From Kibdelosporangium sp. MJ126-NF4 (GTDB lineage: Bacteria; Actinomycetota; Actinomycetes; Mycobacteriales; Pseudonocardiaceae): a stretch of 64,000 bases of DNA. A program made the position numbers and the translations under genes. Numbering within the stretch: position 1 is the first letter of the stretch; every line of letters starts with the position of its first letter. Positions 42,366 through 50,695 of this stretch are shown piece after piece. The stretch covers positions 832,695 through 896,694 of the forward strand of contig NZ_CDME01000015.1 in NCBI RefSeq assembly GCF_000826545.1, read 5' to 3'. The notes under the pieces were generated by a model, which saw nothing but the letters and a program-made list of their open reading frames with translations, was not told the DNA's origin and made no database searches.

Positions 42366-42420
42366 GAACAACGCGAATCCCGCAATGTCAACGGGTCACC
42401 GACCACGAAATCCGTTGTTC
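42366..42420. promoter_or_regulatory. AsnC-box-like repeats, permease / asnC-type divergent region
   Basis: ACAACGCGAATC at 42369-42380 and, inverted, the complement of ACAACGGATT within 42409-42418 (top strand AATCCGTTGT). GAACAAC (42366-42372) and GTTGTTC (42414-42420) are arms of one larger dyad. Similar sequences stand before the aminotransferase gene. Confidence 0.5.
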
Positions 42421-42486
42421 GCACCGCGACACGGCTCGGATCCGTTGGTCCACCGGGGGTGCCGGGCAAGCAGCGATAATGCCAGC

Positions 42487-42972
42487 GTGAATCGGAAGAA
42501 CGCGGCGCCGGAGCGAACGGCGGCTCCGCTGCTCGACGACATCGCCAAACAGATCATCGAGCAGTTGCAGCAGGACGGCCGGATGCCGTACTCGACCATC
42601 GGCAAGATCGTCGGCCTGTCCGAGGCAGCGGTACGCCAGCGGGTGCAGCGGCTGTCGGACGCGGGCGTCATCCAGATCGTCGCGGTGACCGATCCGATGC
42701 AGGTCGGCCTGTTCCGCCAGGCCATGATCGCGATCAACGTGGAGGGCCCGATCGACCCGGTGGCCGACGCGCTCGCCGAGATGGAGGGGATCGACTACGT
42801 GGTGGTCTGCGCCGGTCGGTTCGACATCCTCTGCGAGGCGATCTGCAGCGACGACGCCAGCCTGCTCGAGCTGATCTCCACCCGGATCCGCACGATCCCC
42901 GGGGTGCGCAACGCCGAGACGCTGGTCTACCTGAAGCTGCGCAAACAGTCCTACCAGTGGGGCACGCGGTAG
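42487..42972 (+). CDS. Lrp/AsnC-family transcriptional regulator
   Basis: A 161-residue regulator. N-terminal HTH (ILQDGRMPYSTIGKIVGLSEAAVRQRVQRL region, about residues 28-65) and C-terminal RAM ligand domain (VVVCAGRFDILCEAIC, RTIPGVRNAETLVYLKL). GTG at 42487. It stands between the divergent permease operon and the following aminotransferase, and shared repeats in both promoters suggest that it regulates both. Confidence 0.92.
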   Translation: MNRKNAAPERTAAPLLDDIAKQIIEQLQQDGRMPYSTIGKIVGLSEAAVRQRVQRLSDAGVIQIVAVTDPMQVGLFRQAMIAINVEGPIDPVADALAEMEGIDYVVVCAGRFDILCEAICSDDASLLELISTRIRTIPGVRNAETLVYLKLRKQSYQWGTR

Positions 42973-42979
42973 ACATTCC

Positions 42980-43052
42980 ACAACGGAATCCGCAGTCAGA
43001 CGCGATCCGCGTCACGGATATCGCAGTCGCGTGGGTGAATGACAACCGATTC
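42980..43052 (+). promoter_or_regulatory. AsnC-box-like repeats before aminotransferase gene
   Basis: ACAACGGAATC at 42980-42990 and ACAACCGATTC at 43042-43052, direct copies about 62 bases apart (six helical turns). They match the repeats of the permease/asnC region (consensus ACAAC-S-GAWTC). Confidence 0.5.
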
Positions 43053-43090
43053 ACTTGCGCGAAGGGTGGCTGGTGTGCGATAAAGCAGGT

Positions 43091-44464
43091 ATGACCGCCT
43101 ACGACGCCGCCAACCTGGCCCGTTCCGCCAGCGAACACCTGTGGATGCACTTCACCCGTCATTCGACCTTCGCCGACACCCCGCCGCCGGTGATCGTGCG
43201 GGGTGAGGGCGCATACGTGTTCGACGCGGACGGCAAGCGTTACCTGGACGGCCTCGCCGGTCTGTTCGCGGTCCAGGTCGGACACGGCCGCGAGGAGCTG
43301 GCACAGGCCGCGGCCGAGCAGACCCGCACGCTCGCCTACTTCCCCTTGTGGGGCACGGCGCACCCGTCAGCGGTCGAACTGGGTGAGCGGCTGGCCACGG
43401 CCGCGCCCGGCAACATCAACCGGGTCTTCTTCACCGTCAGCGGCGGCGAATCCGTCGAGACCGCGTGGAAACTGGCCAAGCAGTACTTCAAGGTGACCGG
43501 CAAACCCACCAAACACAAGGTGATCAGCCGTTCGCTCGCCTACCACGGCACGTCGCAGGGCGCGTTGTCGATCACCGGCATCCCCGCGGCCAAACAGGAC
43601 TTCGAGCCGCTGGTGCCCAGCGCGATCAAGGTCCCGAACACCAACATCTACCGCGCCCCGGTGTTCGGCGACGACCCGCAGGCCTACGGCCGGTGGGCGG
43701 CCGACCAGATCGCACAGGCGATCGAGATGGAAGGGCCGGACACGGTCGCGGCGGTGTTCCTCGAGCCGGTGCAGAACACCGGCGGTTGCTTCGTGCCGCC
43801 GCCGGGCTACTTCGAGCGCGTGCGCCAGATCTGCGACGAGTACGACGTCCTGCTCGTGTCCGACGAGGTCATCTGCGCGTTCGGCAGGCTCGGACACGAC
43901 TTCGGCGCCAAGCGCTACGGCTACCAGCCGGACATGATCACCGTGGCCAAGGGCCTGACGTCCGGCTACGCCCCGCTGGGCGCGGTGCTGGTCAGCGACC
44001 GCCTGGCGGAGCCGTTCCTCAAGGGCACCACCACGTTCCTGCACGGCTCGACCTACGGCGGGCACCCGGTGTCCTGCGCGGTGGCGATGGCCAACCTCGA
44101 CCTGATGGAGCGCGAGGACCTCTACGGCCACGTGCTGTCCAACGAGGCCGCCTTCAGGTCCACATTGGACAAGCTGACCGACCTGCCGATCGTCGGCGAC
44201 GTGCGGGGCGCCGGGTTCTTCTACGGCATCGAACTGGTGAAGGACAAGGCGACCAAGGAGACGTTCAGCGCCGAGGAGTCCGAGCGCGTGCTGCGCGGCT
44301 TCCTGTCCGGCGCGCTGTTCGACGCCGGGCTGTACTGCCGCGCCGACGACCGCGCCGAGCCGGTGATCCAGTTCTCCCCGCCGCTGATCTGCGACCAGCA
44401 GCACTTCGACGAAATCGAGCAGATCCTGCGCAAGGTCCTCACCGAAGCCTCCCACCTCCTCTGA
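43091..44464 (+). CDS. class III aminotransferase (omega-amine/GABA type)
   Basis: A 457-residue fold-type I class III aminotransferase. Family marks: YLDGLAGLFAVQVGHG, FFTVSGGESVETAWKLAKQY, SDEVICAFGRLGHDFG and PLP Lys in ITVAKGLTSGYAPLG. Close in pattern to putrescine/beta-alanine-pyruvate transaminases. ATG at 43091, preceded by weak ribosome site. Follows the AsnC regulator and precedes a hairpin. Likely transaminates an amine to the aldehyde handled by the ALDH. Confidence 0.92.
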   Translation: MTAYDAANLARSASEHLWMHFTRHSTFADTPPPVIVRGEGAYVFDADGKRYLDGLAGLFAVQVGHGREELAQAAAEQTRTLAYFPLWGTAHPSAVELGERLATAAPGNINRVFFTVSGGESVETAWKLAKQYFKVTGKPTKHKVISRSLAYHGTSQGALSITGIPAAKQDFEPLVPSAIKVPNTNIYRAPVFGDDPQAYGRWAADQIAQAIEMEGPDTVAAVFLEPVQNTGGCFVPPPGYFERVRQICDEYDVLLVSDEVICAFGRLGHDFGAKRYGYQPDMITVAKGLTSGYAPLGAVLVSDRLAEPFLKGTTTFLHGSTYGGHPVSCAVAMANLDLMEREDLYGHVLSNEAAFRSTLDKLTDLPIVGDVRGAGFFYGIELVKDKATKETFSAEESERVLRGFLSGALFDAGLYCRADDRAEPVIQFSPPLICDQQHFDEIEQILRKVLTEASHLL

Positions 44465-44468
44465 ACCA

Positions 44469-44516
44469 CCTTGTGAGTGTTTCGGCCGGTTCTAACCGGC
44501 CAAAACACTCACAAGG
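44469..44516. terminator. long inverted repeat, bidirectional terminator (family copy 3)
   Basis: 23-nt arms at 44469-44491 and 44494-44516 with one mismatch and a 2-nt centre. Outer arm CCTTGTGAGTGTTT is one base off the copies at 2181 and 25423. It separates the convergent aminotransferase and amine oxidase; the oxidase stop codon lies inside the hairpin centre. Confidence 0.8.
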
Positions 44517-46111
44517 GTTTGGCTGGTGAGGATCTCGGTCGCGGCGCGGGCACCGGTTTCCGCCGCGCCGTTCATGTAGCCCTGGAAGTCCAGCGAGGTG
44601 TGCTCACCGGCGAGGTGGATGTTGCCCTGGCGTGTGCCCTCGTACCCGGCGTAGCGGTGGCAGTATCCGACGGGGTAGCAGCTGTAGGCGCCGTGGGAGT
44701 TCGGGTCCTGGTGCCAGGCGGCGAGGGTTGCTTTGCCCGTCCAGTCCCCTGCCACGCCGGGAATCACGGCGTTGAACTGGCCGACAGTGCTCCTCGCCGC
44801 TGCGTGGACGTACGGGTCATGGGAGTCCAGGAACGGCTTCGACGGCCGGTAGCGCAGCGCGCCGAGTCCGCCGCCGTACTGGTTCGCGATCCCCATGGTG
44901 CCGGGCTGTCCCGCGGTCACGTCCCAGATCTGTTGGTAGCCCAGGTCGGTGAAGCTGGCGCCGGAGGACGCGTCCGGCCACGGGCCGCGTCCCAGCCAGT
45001 CCCGTTCGCGGAACTGCATGTTGAGTTTCGTGCAGAAGCCCATGGTCAGCTCGCCGATCGCGCGCTTCATCCGCGCGTCGAACCCCGCGTGCCGGTAGTC
45101 GATCCGCTTGAGCACACCGAGGGGCACGGTCAGGATCGTGTGGTCCGCCCTGACCGTGCGGCCGCCGTCGAAGCACAGCGTCTGGCCGCCGTCGGTATTC
45201 CGTTTGATCGCTTCCAGGCGCCAGCCGTGTTCGAGCGTGCCACGGGGTAACGCCGCCGCGATCGCCTCGGGCAGCCGCTGGTTCCCGCCGGTGATGTGGA
45301 AACGCTCGTCGGAGGCGCCCCAGACGTTGGGGTTCGCCAGGTCGGGCTGGTCGATCATCATGTAGACCAGGTTCACCGCGGTCTGCTCGTCGGCTTGTCT
45401 GCCGTACTCGACGACGTAGGCCTCTTCGAGGAACCGGGCAAACCAGCCTTCGGGCACGCGGGTGGCGATCCACTCGGCGACGCTCATGGTGCTCAACGCC
45501 GTCGCACCCGGGGTGGTGGCGTTCCACGTCGGCGCGTCCGGCGCGTTCGCCACGTCCGCTTCGAGCGCCTTGTAGACCGGCAGGAAATCCTCGACGAACT
45601 CCCGGTGCGAGCGGTACCTGCCGTCGAAGAACAGCACGTCCTTGCCGTCCTCCGGCGCGGCAGCACGGACATCGGTCAGTCCAAGGCCGAACCGGGCGCA
45701 CAGGTCACGTATGGCGGTGTGCTCGGTGTCGATGAACTCGCCGCCGTACTCGGAGACCTGGCCGCCGTCCCAGTATCGGCGCTCGGAGTACATCCGGCCG
45801 CCGACGCGGTCGCTCGCCTCGTAGACCGTTGCCCGCACACCGGCGTCGGCGAGGGTGAGGGCGGCGTTGAGTCCCGCGAGGCCCGCACCGATGATCGCCA
45901 CCTTCGGCTGGGACGCGGCCCGGGCGTGCCTCGGCACGGCGAACAACGCGGCGCCCGCGAGAACTCCGCCCATCTTCAGGACATCGCGACGGCTGACCGT
46001 GCGCGTCCGCGCTGCATGGGCCAGCCGTGCTTCGCGGAACTCCATGACCGGCATGCCCAGGCGCGCGGCCAGCGCGTGGTCGTTCGCAACTCGGCGCAGG
46101 AATCGGAACAT
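44492..46111 (-). CDS. Tat-exported flavin amine oxidase
   Basis: A 539-residue FAD amine oxidase. A twin-arginine signal (TVSRRDVLKMGGVLAGAALF) starts about 38 residues after the chosen ATG; the preceding stretch is polar. FAD motif AIIGAGLAGLNAALTLADAG, RVGGRMYSERRY, and C-terminal HLAGEHTSLDFQGYMNGAAETGARAA are typical. Starts at 46111 (ATG) or 46135 (GTG) are both possible, without a strong ribosome site. The C-terminus ends within the hairpin. Exported location means it makes aldehyde and hydrogen peroxide outside the cytosol. Substrate is likely a mono- or polyamine. Confidence 0.9.
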   Translation of the reverse strand: MFRFLRRVANDHALAARLGMPVMEFREARLAHAARTRTVSRRDVLKMGGVLAGAALFAVPRHARAASQPKVAIIGAGLAGLNAALTLADAGVRATVYEASDRVGGRMYSERRYWDGGQVSEYGGEFIDTEHTAIRDLCARFGLGLTDVRAAAPEDGKDVLFFDGRYRSHREFVEDFLPVYKALEADVANAPDAPTWNATTPGATALSTMSVAEWIATRVPEGWFARFLEEAYVVEYGRQADEQTAVNLVYMMIDQPDLANPNVWGASDERFHITGGNQRLPEAIAAALPRGTLEHGWRLEAIKRNTDGGQTLCFDGGRTVRADHTILTVPLGVLKRIDYRHAGFDARMKRAIGELTMGFCTKLNMQFRERDWLGRGPWPDASSGASFTDLGYQQIWDVTAGQPGTMGIANQYGGGLGALRYRPSKPFLDSHDPYVHAAARSTVGQFNAVIPGVAGDWTGKATLAAWHQDPNSHGAYSCYPVGYCHRYAGYEGTRQGNIHLAGEHTSLDFQGYMNGAAETGARAATEILTSQTLVSVLAG

Positions 46112-46211
46112 CTCGGTACGCGGCACAGCCAACACTGTGACACCACGGATCTCGCACAGTCAACGTAAATCGACCGCGAAAACCGTTGACCAAACGGGCA
46201 GTCATTGTCGA

Positions 46212-47063
46212 TTACGACGACGGCAGGCCCAACTTGCCACCGAGCCTGCCGATCCACGCCTCGACGTCCGGTGCCGTGCGGTCCGGCAGACCGAACACGA
46301 CCTCGGTCACCCCGATGGACACCAAGTGCGCCAGGCGATCCGGGTCGGGCCGACCGCCCAGCGCGACGACCTGCGGCTCGCCGTGCCGCCCGGCGTCACG
46401 CCACATCTCCCGCAGCAGAGCCACCTGGGCGGTGATGTCCACTTCGTACGGAGTGGTGATCCAGCCGTCGGCCGAGCGCACGATCCAGGCGAACGTCTTC
46501 TCCGTGCCGCCCGCGCCGATCAGTACCGGTATCCGGGACTGCGCCGGTTTCGGCCACGCCCAACTCGGGCCGAAGGACACGAACTCACCGGCATAGCTGG
46601 CCTCGTCGTCGGTCCACAGTGCACGCATGGCCTCGACGTACTCGCGCAGCACGGTCCGGCGTTTCGCACCGGGCACGCCGTGATCGGCCAGTTCGTCCAC
46701 GTTCCAGCCGAATCCGGCGCCCAGCGTGACGCGCCCGCCGGACAGGTGGTCAAGACTCGCGATGGTCTTGGCCAACGTGATGGGGTCGCTTTCGACCGGC
46801 AGGGCGACAGCGGTCGCCAGCCCGATCCGCGTGGTCACCGACGCGGCGGTCGCCAACGCCACCCACGGGTCCAGAGTGCGCATGTACCGGTCGTCGGGAA
46901 GCGAGGCGTCACCCGTGTGCGGGTGCGGCGACTCCCGTTTGATGGGGATATGCGTGTGCTCCGGCACATAGAACGAGTCGAACCCGGCTCGTTCGGCCGC
47001 CGCGGCGGCCACCGACGGCGTGATGCCGCGGTCACTGGTGAACAGAACGATTCCGTACCGCAC
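46212..47063 (-). CDS. LLM-class F420-dependent oxidoreductase
   Basis: A 283-residue luciferase-like TIM-barrel enzyme. MRYGIVLFTSDRGITP, FYVPEHTHIPIKRESP, HLSGGRVTLGAGFGWNVDEL and IPVLIGAGGTEKTF are typical of mycobacterial-type F420-dependent oxidoreductases. GTG start. Single gene. Substrate not predictable. Confidence 0.9.
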   Translation of the reverse strand: MRYGIVLFTSDRGITPSVAAAAAERAGFDSFYVPEHTHIPIKRESPHPHTGDASLPDDRYMRTLDPWVALATAASVTTRIGLATAVALPVESDPITLAKTIASLDHLSGGRVTLGAGFGWNVDELADHGVPGAKRRTVLREYVEAMRALWTDDEASYAGEFVSFGPSWAWPKPAQSRIPVLIGAGGTEKTFAWIVRSADGWITTPYEVDITAQVALLREMWRDAGRHGEPQVVALGGRPDPDRLAHLVSIGVTEVVFGLPDRTAPDVEAWIGRLGGKLGLPSS

Positions 47064-47114
47064 AGCTTCGCACGATATTAGAACACGTTTCAGTTTTGCA
47101 ATGCCCTGGCCGGA

Positions 47115-47429
47115 TCAGATCTCGTCCCGCGCCGGATCGTGGTACTGCCCGAAGAAGGCCGACTCGTCCAGCACCCGCAGCCGCCCGCACCCGAAGACGA
47201 GGAATCCGGCGGGCCGTAACTCGTGCTCGCCGTCATGATCGTCGAGCACACCGACCGGCCCGCCGCACCCCTCCCTGATCGCGAAGTCGACGTCCGGCGG
47301 CACAAGCCCCTGCTCGCGCAGCCTGTCCACCCACGCGCCGATCTCGGGCAGCACAGCGGGATCGGTGTAACGCGCGGCCCGAACCGGCGTCGGCCAAGGC
47401 TGGTAGATCCTGATCACTCGACTGCGCAT
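47115..47429 (-). CDS. small protein of unknown function behind a LexA (SOS) box
   Basis: A 104-residue soluble protein. It is mixed alpha-beta, with VLPEIGAWVDRLREQGLVPPDVDF as a probable helix region and a C-terminal ESAFFGQYHDPARDEI. I do not recognise the family. ATG at 47429 with a GGGCGGA just upstream. A perfect LexA-type box lies 60 bases before the start, making it a candidate DNA-damage-inducible gene. No nuclease or polymerase motifs are seen. Confidence 0.72.
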   Translation of the reverse strand: MRSRVIRIYQPWPTPVRAARYTDPAVLPEIGAWVDRLREQGLVPPDVDFAIREGCGGPVGVLDDHDGEHELRPAGFLVFGCGRLRVLDESAFFGQYHDPARDEI

Positions 47430-47488
47430 GTCCGCCCATCCCCGTCGGCTCCAAGCACCACAGCACCGACAGCGAAGGTATCACATGC

Positions 47489-47504
47489 TCGAACATGTGT
47501 TCGA
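47489..47504. promoter_or_regulatory. LexA (SOS) box
   Basis: TCGAACATGTGTTCGA, a perfect TCGAAC-N4-GTTCGA palindrome as known for actinobacterial LexA. It lies between the stop of the LuxR-type gene and the start of the 104-residue gene, 60 bases upstream of the latter. The reverse complement equals the box at 51914. Confidence 0.8.
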
Positions 47505-47514
47505 ACGAGGGTGA

Positions 47515-47775
47515 TCAGACCGCGACTGGCTTGGCGTGCTCGTCGGCGTGGGCACCGGCGAGCAGGCCGAGCCGCTCGGCCGCGGCACCGGCCTGGAACC
47601 TGTTATCGGCCTGGAGCGTCTGGTACAGGCTGGAGATCCGGCGCGCGAGCGTGCGGGGCGCGAGGGCCATCCGACGGGCGATCGCGGTGTCCGGCAGCCC
47701 GGTGGCGAGCAGACGCAGCAGCTCACGCTGCTCGCGGTCGAGGACGACAACACGTGAAGACTTGATGGGGTTCAT
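47515..47775 (-). CDS. short LuxR-type helix-turn-helix protein
   Basis: An 86-residue protein made almost only of a GerE/LuxR HTH: LLRLLATGLPDTAIARRMAL and TLARRISSLYQTLQADNRFQAG (positions about 20-65), ending in RLGLL typical of such domains. No receiver or sensor domain. Possibly the remnant or stand-alone form of a larger regulator. Its start has no obvious ribosome site. Confidence 0.78.
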   Translation of the reverse strand: MNPIKSSRVVVLDREQRELLRLLATGLPDTAIARRMALAPRTLARRISSLYQTLQADNRFQAGAAAERLGLLAGAHADEHAKPVAV

Positions 47776-48135
47776 CTGACATGGCTCCCGATACGATGTC
47801 GGTCGGTCACCTGGTGTGGCGCCAGCGCCGACACCACACCAGGCCGTGCCTCACCTGTTTCCCCGCGGTGCCGAAGGGGGCATCGGCACCGAGAAGCGCC
47901 GGACACAAGCCCTGCTCTCATATCCGGTCGAAAGCGGTACTGAGGCTGTCGCGCCCAATCGCAGCGCGACAGGAACGACGCTACACCGCCAAAGGCGGTC
48001 AGCAAGGCGTTCGGCCTGGAGTTTTCGCGCACTGTGTGGTGACCATTCGGGCATCCGGCCAGGATGACCGTCGGGAGTGGACAGTCCATGATGGTTCATC
48101 CGCGAGGATTGAACCAAAACGAGAGGAGATACGTC
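47776..48135. other. 360-base intergenic region, no gene recognised
   Basis: Between the divergent short LuxR-type gene and the cupin gene. Open frames here lack recognisable protein character or ribosome sites. It should hold both promoters. I see no strong dyad or known box. Confidence 0.5.
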
Positions 48136-48564
48136 GTGCGTACGAAAGCCGTGACAGCGACCGCAGTGATCATCAGCATGCTAGCGCTGACGGCGCCTGC
48201 TGCCAATGCCACTCCACCACGAGGTGTCACGGGAACCATCATCGGCAGGACGACGGTCGACGGCAAGGACTACGTCCTGCGAGAGATCACACTGGCACCG
48301 GGCGGATCGACCGGATGGCACTACCACGAGGGAACCCTCTACGGCCGCGTGCGCGGCGGAACACTGACACACAACAAGTCCGACTGCTCACTCGACGGCA
48401 TCTACGAGCAGGGCACCCCCATCGTCGAGCAGCCGGGTCAGGGCAATGTACACATCGGCCGCAATCTGGGCACGACGCCCGTCGTGCTGGATGTGCTGTA
48501 CGTCCTGCCCGAGGGCGCCCCGCTGGCGGTGGACGCGCCCAACCCGGGCTGTGACTTTTCCTAG
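48136..48564 (+). CDS. secreted cupin-domain protein
   Basis: A 142-residue exported cupin. Sec signal peptide cleaved after APAANA (about 26). Cupin motif 1 residues are GSTGWHYHEGTLYGRVRGG; two histidines and a Glu could bind metal. GTG at 48136 has GAGAGGAG nine bases upstream. It ends two bases from the convergent chorismate mutase. Enzymatic role unknown. Confidence 0.87.
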   Translation: MRTKAVTATAVIISMLALTAPAANATPPRGVTGTIIGRTTVDGKDYVLREITLAPGGSTGWHYHEGTLYGRVRGGTLTHNKSDCSLDGIYEQGTPIVEQPGQGNVHIGRNLGTTPVVLDVLYVLPEGAPLAVDAPNPGCDFS

Positions 48565-48566
48565 TA

Positions 48567-49163
48567 TCAGGCCGCACAGACAGGGCGGAATGACACGGAT
48601 ACGGCGTCGCGGTGGAGTTTGTCCAGACGGTGGACGATATCGGCGGACACCTCGGCCTCGATCCGCCAGACACCGCAGGTCACCGTGGGGCGGCGCAGGT
48701 CGAGCGTGGAACGCAGCTGGTCGAGCAGTTGCGTGGTCAATAGATCCAACTGGGGCCGGACTTCCTTGGCCAGGTCCGGCCTGCGCGTCGGCCGCTGCCA
48801 CGGATACCGTTCCCACCTGTTGAACAGTCCACGTTGGACGACCTTGCTCGCCTCGATCTGGGCGCGGAAGAACCGCACGTTCGGCTCGGGCGCCATCCCC
48901 AGCCGGACGGACTCCGCGGCGACGGTGTCGAGCACCTGCTTCTCCCGTACCGGATCGTCGATCGGCTGGGTCGTCCCGAACTTCGCCGCCGCGACCAGGT
49001 CACCGAGCAGGATCCGGCGCACCGCCAGGTCGGCGAGCGGGCCAAGGGGACCGACCGGGGCGACGCCCGGCACGGCAGCCGCGGCCGGACTGGCCGCCGC
49101 CTCGCCCACGCCGCCGAAGACCATCGCGGTCACCGCCACAGCAACCAAGTACCGAGCACGCAT
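48567..49163 (-). CDS. secreted chorismate mutase (AroQ-gamma)
   Basis: A 198-residue exported all-helical mutase turning chorismate to prephenate. Signal peptide about 1-30 (VAVAVTAMVFGGVGEAAA). Mature region shows LADLAVRRILLGDLVAAAKF and PVREKQVLDTVAAESVRLGM, then FFRAQIEASKVVQRGLFNRW, the same order as mycobacterial secreted *MtCM. Two cysteines near the C-terminus could form the disulfide known there. The role of an exported mutase is unclear in the family. Confidence 0.92.
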   Translation of the reverse strand: MRARYLVAVAVTAMVFGGVGEAAASPAAAAVPGVAPVGPLGPLADLAVRRILLGDLVAAAKFGTTQPIDDPVREKQVLDTVAAESVRLGMAPEPNVRFFRAQIEASKVVQRGLFNRWERYPWQRPTRRPDLAKEVRPQLDLLTTQLLDQLRSTLDLRRPTVTCGVWRIEAEVSADIVHRLDKLHRDAVSVSFRPVCAA

Positions 49164-49265
49164 GGGCTACACGGTACGCCGCACTAGTCATTTCGGGCTC
49201 AATCGGGCTTGACCGCTCAGTTCTGACCGCCGGACGGGTCTGTACTGAGTGAGGAGGTGGCCGTC

Positions 49266-49709
49266 ATGCCGCAGACCTGGCTGCTGACCGCGTTGTTCGC
49301 GGCGACCGGCGCGTGGTTCGCGATCGGCTGCGCGCGCCACTGCGGGGCCGATCGCGTCAGTCACGGCGGTCACGCCGTGATGAGCGTTGCGATGATCGCC
49401 ATGACACTGGGGTGGGACTTGCCAGTTTGGCTCCAGGTGGTCGTTTTCACCGGAATCACGGTGTGGTTCGCCGGGCTGGCCACCGTCCCCCACCGGCCAC
49501 ACGGGCTGCGCGCTGTTCACCACGCGTTCATGGGCGTGGGCATGGTGTGGATGGCGTGTGCGATGTCCGTGCCCGCCGGGCATCCGATCATGCTGGTGTT
49601 CGCCGTGTATTTCCTGGTCGCGAGCGTCCCGCTGCTCGGCTGGTCGCTCGACGCGGGCGGCCACGCGATCATGAGCGCGGCGACCGGCATCCTGTTGCTG
49701 GCGATGTGA
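49266..49709 (+). CDS. DUF5134-family membrane protein
   Basis: A 147-residue membrane protein with about five helices and several His residues near membrane ends (HCGADRVSHGGHAVMSVAMI, LRAVHHAFMGVGMVWMA, DAGGHAIMSAATG). This His-rich pattern is typical of DUF5134 and may bind a metal such as copper; that is inferred. GAGGAGG lies eight bases before the ATG. It precedes the 2-hydroxyacid dehydrogenase by 17 bases. Confidence 0.85.
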   Translation: MPQTWLLTALFAATGAWFAIGCARHCGADRVSHGGHAVMSVAMIAMTLGWDLPVWLQVVVFTGITVWFAGLATVPHRPHGLRAVHHAFMGVGMVWMACAMSVPAGHPIMLVFAVYFLVASVPLLGWSLDAGGHAIMSAATGILLLAM

Positions 49710-49726
49710 CCAGGAATAATGCGGGT

Positions 49727-50695
49727 ATGAGCTTCACGTTGGTGATGGTTCCGCCGCATCAGGACGACACCGCGACCTGGCCGCACCGGCTCGCCGAGGC
49801 GGTACCCGGGCTGCGCGTGCTGCGTCCGGACACAGCGCAGGACGCGGCCGAGGCGTTGCGAGACGCCGACGCGGCCTACGGCGCGTTGCCCGAGGAACTG
49901 CTGGCGCACGCGGAGAAGTTGCGTTGGTTGCAAGCGCCTCAGGCCGGGCCGCCCGCCGGGTACTACCACCCCCGCTTGATCGAGCACCCGGTCGAGGTGA
50001 CCAACATGCGGGACACCTACACCGACCACGTCGCCACGCACACCGTCGCGCTCGTGCTCGCGCTCGCCCGTGGCTTGCCGCAGTACGTGCGTGAACAGGC
50101 GCGGTCGACGTGGGCGCCGGACTGGAATCCCGGGTCGGTGCTCGCGCTGGCCGAGACGTCGGCGCTGGTCGTCGGCGTCGGCGCGATCGGCGCGGAAGTC
50201 GGCCGGATGCTCTCGGCGTTCGGCACCCGGGTGGTCGGCGTCGACGCGCGGCCCCGGGACTCGGTCCCCGGCTTCGCCGAGGTCCTGCCCGCCGCCGAGC
50301 TGGACGACCAGCTCGGCAAAGCCCGCCTGGTCATCGTCACCGTGCCGCACACGCCCGAGACCGAGGGCATGTTCGACGCCGAACGGCTCGCCCGGCTGCG
50401 CGGTGACGCGTATCTGATCAACATCGGACGCGGCCCGACACTGCGCCTCGACGCACTGAACGACGCGCTGGCGAACGGCAGGCTGGCCGGGGCCGCGCTC
50501 GACGTTTTCGAGACCGAGCCACTGCCCTCGGATCACCCACTGTGGACCCGGCCGGACGTGCTGCTCACACCGCACGTGGCGGGTGCCGGACCGCACAGCG
50601 AGGAACGCAGGTTCGCGGTCATCGAGGAGAACGCCAAACGATTCGCCGCAGGCCGTCCGTTGATCAACGTGGTGGACAAGAAACACTGGCACTGA
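49727..50695 (+). CDS. D-2-hydroxyacid dehydrogenase
   Basis: A 322-residue NAD(P)-dependent dehydrogenase. GVGAIGAEVGRMLSAFG is the nucleotide site; catalytic Arg/Glu/His correspond to NIGRGPTLRLDAL, DVFETEPLP and TPHVAGAGPH. N-terminal catalytic half is of the shortened glyoxylate/hydroxypyruvate reductase-like type. ATG at 49727. The C-terminal 32 bases overlap the convergent MFS gene. Substrate not known. Confidence 0.9.
   Translation: MSFTLVMVPPHQDDTATWPHRLAEAVPGLRVLRPDTAQDAAEALRDADAAYGALPEELLAHAEKLRWLQAPQAGPPAGYYHPRLIEHPVEVTNMRDTYTDHVATHTVALVLALARGLPQYVREQARSTWAPDWNPGSVLALAETSALVVGVGAIGAEVGRMLSAFGTRVVGVDARPRDSVPGFAEVLPAAELDDQLGKARLVIVTVPHTPETEGMFDAERLARLRGDAYLINIGRGPTLRLDALNDALANGRLAGAALDVFETEPLPSDHPLWTRPDVLLTPHVAGAGPHSEERRFAVIEENAKRFAAGRPLINVVDKKHWH

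Noticed and set aside
47781..48135. Open frames in the 360-base gap before the cupin gene
   Set aside because: No ribosome site, family motif or plausible composition; likely promoter region.
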